Below are positions 30,916 through 37,400 of a stretch of DNA of 40,151 bases, one piece after another. The position numbers and the translations under genes are program-made. Source of the stretch: Candidatus Omnitrophota bacterium (GTDB lineage Bacteria; Omnitrophota; Gorgyraeia; Gorgyraeales; Gorgyraeaceae); the NCBI GenBank assembly GCA_030691625.1, contig JAUYDX010000047.1, forward strand, positions 1 to 40,151. The letters are read 5' to 3'. The first letter of the stretch is position 1; each line of letters begins with the position of its first letter. Below the pieces are notes generated by a model, which ran no database searches, was not told where the DNA came from, and saw only the letters and a list, made by a program, of their open reading frames with translations.

Positions 30916-31164
30916 ATGGGTAAAGGTTATAAGTTATTAGAAGTTAGCACTGTAGTTTTCAAGGTTTTAGCATGGGTTTCTCTGGGAATAGGCATAGTGG
31001 CCAGTATCGTCATATTTATAGGCGGAGGTACTCCAGAAGCCCCTAGATCAACGGGTTTTATAGGCATTTTATTGGGAGTGGTATATTTCTTCATGTTCCT
31101 GGTCACAGCAGAGATAATAAAGCTACTTTTAGAAATCCGTTCAAAAGTCGAGAAGGGAGCATAG
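30916..31164 (+). CDS. Small two-helix membrane protein
   Basis: An 82-residue protein with two transmembrane helices (VLAWVSLGIGIVASIVIFIG and GILLGVVYFFMFLVTAEI) joined by a short loop (GGTPEAPRST) and a charged C-terminal helix. AAAGGGGGAG precedes the ATG. No family is recognised. It lies after tRNA-Glu and the 11-bp repeats, possibly under their control, and before the riboswitch region of the giant gene. Confidence 0.65.
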   Translation: MGKGYKLLEVSTVVFKVLAWVSLGIGIVASIVIFIGGGTPEAPRSTGFIGILLGVVYFFMFLVTAEIIKLLLEIRSKVEKGA

Positions 31165-31194
31165 TTTTTAGAAGTATTCCTCGCATATAATTTT

Positions 31195-31218
31195 ACTTCT
31201 TTAACTTATTTAAGAAGT
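31195..31218. promoter_or_regulatory. Inverted repeat next to the giant-gene promoter
   Basis: ACTTCTT and AAGAAGT separated by 10 bases, ending six bases before the -35 box at 31224. It could be a weak hairpin ending the membrane protein message or an operator. Confidence 0.35.
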
Positions 31219-31223
31219 TACTC

Positions 31224-31252
31224 TTGACAAACACTATATTATAATATATACT
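31224..31252 (+). promoter_or_regulatory. Promoter of the riboswitch-controlled giant gene
   Basis: TTGACA (31224-31229), a 17-base spacer and TATACT (31247-31252). The predicted start near 31259 gives a leader of about 235 bases that contains the c-di-GMP riboswitch and its terminator. Confidence 0.8.
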
Positions 31253-31334
31253 ATATGTGTAAGATAGAAGTATATATTTACTTTTTTTCCAGTTAAATTA
31301 ACGATATTTAAAAAGTATTTTAAATATATTAAAT

Positions 31335-31435
31335 CCTCTCCGATAATAGCAAACCATGAGTAATCATGGGGCGCAAAACCAAGGGTCCGCCACCACTTAA
31401 AGTGGTGGCGAGATAGCCGAGTTGCCAAAGAGAGA
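31335..31435 (+). ncRNA. Cyclic di-GMP-I (GEMM-I) riboswitch
   Basis: The core reads ATAGCAAACC, a hairpin CCATGA-GTAA-TCATGG with a GNRA tetraloop, then GGGGCGCAAAACC, a perfect variable hairpin CGCCACCACTT/AGTGGTGGCG, and GATAGCCGAGTTGCC. P1 is CTCTC with GAGAG. These are the conserved GEMM-I elements. The base before CAAACC (G20 in Vc2 numbering) is G, which specifies c-di-GMP rather than cGAMP, and the C92-equivalent is present. It lies in the 5' leader of the giant gene. Confidence 0.93.
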
Positions 31436-31462
31436 TAAAAACAAGGCAATTCGGCTTTTTTA
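31416..31462 (+). terminator. Riboswitch expression platform: rho-independent terminator
   Basis: GCCGAGTTGCC pairs with GGCAATTCGGC (11 bp, one G-T pair), followed by TTTTTT. The 5' arm is also part of the riboswitch aptamer, including the ligand-contacting C, so ligand-bound aptamer and terminator exclude each other. This predicts that c-di-GMP prevents termination (an ON switch). Confidence 0.85.
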
Positions 31463-31493
31463 TTAAATCAATTAAATCGCGGGGGCGAGGCCG

Positions 31494-34400
31494 ATGTTAG
31501 ACTGGCAGAATAAAAAATGGATTAAAGTAATAGCCTGTGTATTGGTTATTACTTTTCTTGCTTACGACATAGCCTGGGCCACAGACTTCTCCCCTATTGC
31601 TCTGCATTCAGCTATTCCCGGTACCCCCGGTATTTTCCCCAAGATAACAAGCTTTATATCCGAGAAGATCTTTAAGAAAACAGACAAGACAAAAAAACCC
31701 GAAGAAACAGAGATTTCTTTCAGAAGCCAGCTCGTCCCTTCGAAAAAATACGAAGAGAGGTCTGGCTTTTTGCGTTTAGAGGCTGTCAGGGATATGATAA
31801 AGCGCCAGATGGATGAGATGCAGCGCCGTCAGCAGATAGAGCAGGAACGCGTTAATAGATATATCATAGATTCTGATATCAATAAAGGCCTATATATAGA
31901 TGCTGTGGAAAAGGCGCAAGAGGCCCAGTCTATCAATCAGCAGATAATGAAGGCAAGGGGCGAAACCATGGGTGCTGCAGCAGCAACCAGCGAGTTTAAC
32001 TACGTGATGAATAAAGACGGCTCAAAGGTGAACTACATAGACGGCCTTCCATCCTCAATAGAAAACGAACAGATGGCGGATTCCTATGGCTACGTGAGCA
32101 TAAAGAACACAAAGAACATGAAATACAATAGCTCTCGCCTTTTAACCTCCTATGATGCCGAGGTAATAGACCCCAAAGGCAATATCACTAAGATCAACTG
32201 GTATGACGCGGTCTATAGCCCTGATTCAGTCTGGTGGGCTGACAGCACTACAAAGGCCGGTAAATACATGCTCAGTTACAAAGAGATCATCACTGATCCG
32301 CAAGGCACAGTTATCCAGCGGGAATGGTCAACCGCAAAAGAGAATTATGATTCGCTGAAAAGGCCCATGACCTACAGGGAGACGATAAAAGACGCCATAG
32401 GGAATACCATTTCTACCTCAGACTGGTCAAATGGCATATATGACGGAGACAAACTCAAAAGCTATCACCAGGTTACTAAAGACGCTTACGGAAACGTGAG
32501 TACCCTTGACTGGGAGGCTGAATATAATAATTTTGGCTATATCAAGAAGTCATCTTCAAAAGAAAAACTTGAAAAAAGAGACCATTCCACTTCTTTTACC
32601 GAAAGCGCCACCACGTATGATTATGACTCTAACGGGACATTAAATACAGCATCCGGGACCAGCGCGATTACCGGAGAGGATGAGTACGGCAATAGAAATA
32701 CAGGCACTACCACGCAGCACTATGAAACAATAAACGGACAGGTAAAACTTACCAAGAATTTGTCCATAGTGGATTACGAAAATATAGACGGTTCCACCGC
32801 TCACAGCGAAAGCGTTGTGGAATACACATATGATTCCAGAAATCTTCTGATAGGGGCAGAGGGCATTACAGGGACAACCGGCAAAAATATATTTGGGAAT
32901 GGGTATAAGACAATCACGACAGATACTTATGAGATAATCGCAAGCCAGGCGAGGCGGGTCCATTCAGTGTCTATAAGCGATGAAGAAGACCTGTTTGGTT
33001 CAAATACACATTCAGAAACAATCAATGATTACAAATATGACGCTAAAACAGGGGATCTCATATCAGCTACAGGTTACACAGATACCCTGTCTGAAGACCT
33101 GTTTGGCAACCAGTCGGTTACGCGCACAGACCACATCTATCAGATTATTAATGGCGAAGCAAGGATGATCGGGTCTGAGACAAGAGGCGACCTGGTAAAT
33201 CCAGGAAGCGAAATGGGCCAGATTATATCAGGCATACAGGATTTTTTAGAATCTTACGCCGCACTCGCCACCCCAGAGGCAAAACAGGCAAAATTACAAG
33301 AGGCTGGATTAGCAGGCCTTGGATTAAAATTAGCTGACCTTACAACAGCAGGTGCCCTTAAAATCGCAGTGTGGCTGTTCAGGGCATCTACAAACCTCAT
33401 AAACTGCGCAATAAACGCAGTCTATAATATACTTTCAAAATTAGGCATTACAGTTACAAAGAAGGAACTGATCCAGAAGGCTGTGCTGATAGATGTGCTC
33501 AGCGGCGTAATAACACCTGAAAACGCCAGCGGCGACCTGATGCTTTCCATGTATTCTATGGTCAAGGCAGCCCAGGCAAAAGGTATTACACTTTACGGCG
33601 CGAATGTGACAATAGAGCAATTGAAATCCATAGGCAAGCCTGTAATAGCGCATGTAGGCGGCGATCACTATATTGTGATAAAGTCCGTAGGCGATTCCCA
33701 GATCACTTATATCCAGGATAATGAGGAAAAGATCATGGGCCTGGCAGAATTCTTGAGCGTATGGGAAGGCAATATCGCAACCCAGGATGTGCCAAGCGGT
33801 GTCACAGCCATGAATGAAGAGGCGCTTAAAGCAATAACAGGCGCGGAGGCGCAATATCGTTTGCCAAGGCCAAAGAAACCTACAGATCCTGCAACAGGCG
33901 TTAATCCTCCTCAATGGAGCGCGCCTGAGGATTCTGTAAAGCCAAAAGACGCGAAGTCTTCCCAGTGGGAAGATGTGTCTGGATGGGAATGGCAGTGTGA
34001 ATGGAATGATTCTGAAGATCAATGGGAATGGAAATCTGTCTATGTAGAAAAGGCAAAGATCTCCTGGCAAAAAGACGGCAAAAATTATTACCAGATATTC
34101 GGCAAGAATCGCGAAAATAAATGGGAGGCCATAACTAATACTGAAGGGAAACCAACAGGGCCAGCGTATAATTCTGATTATAATAACAGCAGGCCGCCTG
34201 ATGGCAGGGCGTTTCGGCCTCCGCCTCTTGATGAAAAACGCGAAATGAAGGTGAAAATAAAAGATGGCATTTATGTGACATTCAGGTACAGCAAGTCTGT
34301 GCCTGTAATTGATATAGAAGGCAAAGTAGCCTATTTTACTTATTACCTTGTGTTTACAGACCCTGTTACGAACAATGACCAGGAGGTAGAATGGGTTGAT

Positions 34401-37400
34401 TCATCAAGCTGGGAATGGGAAAAGATTGATGGAGAATGGATGTCTGTGTGGAAAGAAAGGGCAATGATTTCATGGGCACAGAGCAACGGACCTGATAAGG
34501 AAGAAAACAGGTATTCCAAGACGTTTGAAGAGAACTCAGACGCCAGCGGCTGGGTTATATCAGAAGGCACCAATGGTTTTGGCGGATTTTTAAAAGAGAT
34601 TATTGAGGTAAAAGGCGATCCTAACGGCAGGCATGTGGCGCAGTGGAGCGATGATGGCCAGAGCGGGTTTGAGCTGTTCAGAAAGGGCGAGCCAAATACA
34701 GGGTCTTATTACTTATATTACCTGACTTGGAATTATAAAGACGGAAAACGCGAAGAGAGCCTGACTATAATAGAAGGTTTTAATATTTATATGAAGTCCC
34801 AGAATGACAAGGGCACGACTGTTACCGAGGCTGAGCGCAATCAGAATGCCAGCGGGGTTAACTGGGCGAATATTTGGAATAATAATACAGAGACAAAGTC
34901 TGTGATGCTGGCAAAAATAAAGCGGGAAGGGAATTATTATCATATTGACGGAGAGTCTGTTATGTACGAAGGCCTCTTAACAGTGATTGTCTCTTTGAAG
35001 CGCGAAATAGGCAAGGATGAAGCAGGGGTCCTTGACAGAAAGGCGTATTTTATAAGGAACGACTCTTTTGTTGACTGGCCTGAACTTGTAAAGCAGTTAA
35101 AAGACAATATCTCCGCTAAATTTGTTTATGATGAATTAGGCATGGGCCTGTTCGCAAAGGTGGTTTTATCAAGGAAAACCGGGGGCGATGGGGATTTTAA
35201 ATTCACTATAGATCTTGATGAACTGTGGGAATACCCTGAAAAAGAAGGGGATGAATTCATCTTTAAATTTATCCAGAACGGGACGTCAAAGACATATACA
35301 GCCGGATCAATGACCCTGGACTATACTACAGGATATATTGTAAGGGATGAAGACGGCAATATTGTAGAAGATCATACAAGCATAGATCGCGAAATCGCGG
35401 ATATCAAAGCAGTAGTTACAATAACGTGGGTGGATGAAGAAGGAAAACCTGTAAAAGCCGGGGAATCGCCCAGAGGTTACAAGATAAGAGTGACAATACA
35501 AAGCCCTTCAATAGAGCAAGGCTTTGATCCTTCTGAACCTGATGAGAATGGAAATGTGACAGAGACTATAAACCACAAGATAGTTTATAACGAGACCTCG
35601 TTTGAATTCACCATTGATATAGATGTTGAAAATATGTCCAGCGGAACTGACCTATCCATGGATGCCGGGAAACTTTATCAGGAATTCCTAAAGGATAAAA
35701 CAGATGAGTATAACAAGCAGAATAACGAGTCCCTCACAGTGGAACAGTGGCTGGATAAGAATCCATTGTATAAAAATCCAGCGCTCAGGGCGGTATTCGA
35801 CCAAAAGATAAAATTAATCAAAGGCAAAAATGCAGGGGAATGGATACCTGAAATTACCAGGACTTACAAAGACGGAGCAACAACGATAGGCACAATGAAG
35901 CTAACTACTATGAAGCTTCACACATTATCAAAGGAATTGAACGATTTAAAATCAACAGCTACTTACAAGGAAAACCTGGCATTTATGCCGGAATCGCTTT
36001 TAATAAAGGATATGAAGATTGCTACAAATGGAGTGCTTGATTATACGTATGAAATCAGCAGTGACGGCGTTATCAGCGGGGCTGAACTTCTCCCGAATAA
36101 TACCACACCCGCCATTGATACTAATCCTCCGGAGCCGTTAGTAAGAACTACTGAACCCAGCGCAGCGGGCGCCCTGGGCGTTTTCAGCCCTCTAGGCCTG
36201 TCATCTTTATTGAGGGGCCAGACTGTTATAAGCTTTGACTCTGGCAATAACGTGGAAAGCATTGTGATGCCTGACAGATCAGGGAACATAGTAAAATATA
36301 CGCTCAAATCTGTTGTGTCAGAAAATAAATTCAGGATGAAATCAGGGAGTTTAAATATCCCTGACATTATCTTAACGCTTGATAAGGAAGGTAATATAGC
36401 TATTGAGGCTGTGGATTCAGGAAATCCTCCGATACTTATACAGCTTGCAGACGGCAAGGCAATAGGCCAGGCAAGAGGCGCTGAAACAGAGGGGGTCTAT
36501 GAAATTTCCCAGGATATATCCGGCAATAAGATAATGCTGATAGATTTTCAGGCTAAGGAACTAAAGGAAGAAAAAAGCATAAAGACAGCCACGAGCATAA
36601 TCGAGGCCATTAAAAAATTCCTGGAAGAAAAGATGCAGGCAATAGGCGCTGTCCCTGATAAGATAAGAAATGCCATAAATACTCTGGGAGGCGTAACTAA
36701 ATTTTTAAAATGGCTTACACAGATGGGCACGTATCTTATAAACTGCGCTGTCATTGCGGCAAAGGCCGTGCTTGCAAAGGCAGGGGTGAATCTGGGAGTC
36801 CAGGAGATAGCGGTTGATATGATCTTACTGGACCTGATGGCAGGGAACATTAACCCCAGGACCACAGCCATACTTTACAGCACATTTTCCGCGATAGAAA
36901 AGATAATAAAGAATAACGGCGTTAACATGAAGACCATGTATTTTACAAGGAGCCAGCTTGAGAATATCACCACGCCTGTTATCGCGCATGTAGGCGGAGA
37001 TCACGCAGTGGTGGTCACAGGGGTCTACAATGGAGAGGTCTATATCATAGAGTCAGACGGGAAATTATACAACGTGCCTATCAATAAATTCCTGGAGGAA
37101 TGGAGCGGTTTTATGATCGCGGAAAGGGCTCCGCCTATGACAGGGGCACCGGATACCGCGATCAGTATCCCCGAGCAGATTCCTTCCCAGGGTTTTATTG
37201 CCACGCCGCAGGAAAAACTCATACCGCAGGCAATAGAAGACAGATTAAAAAAAGCTTCTGAAATACCTTCATCAGATCAAAAAATAATCCTTGTAACCAA
37301 GTTAAAAGAACCTGAAGCAGACTTATTTGACCACAGCCGCGTACATGAATCCAGCCCTGATGTCATAACCACTATAGGGATTGACGGCTCTATAACCTAT

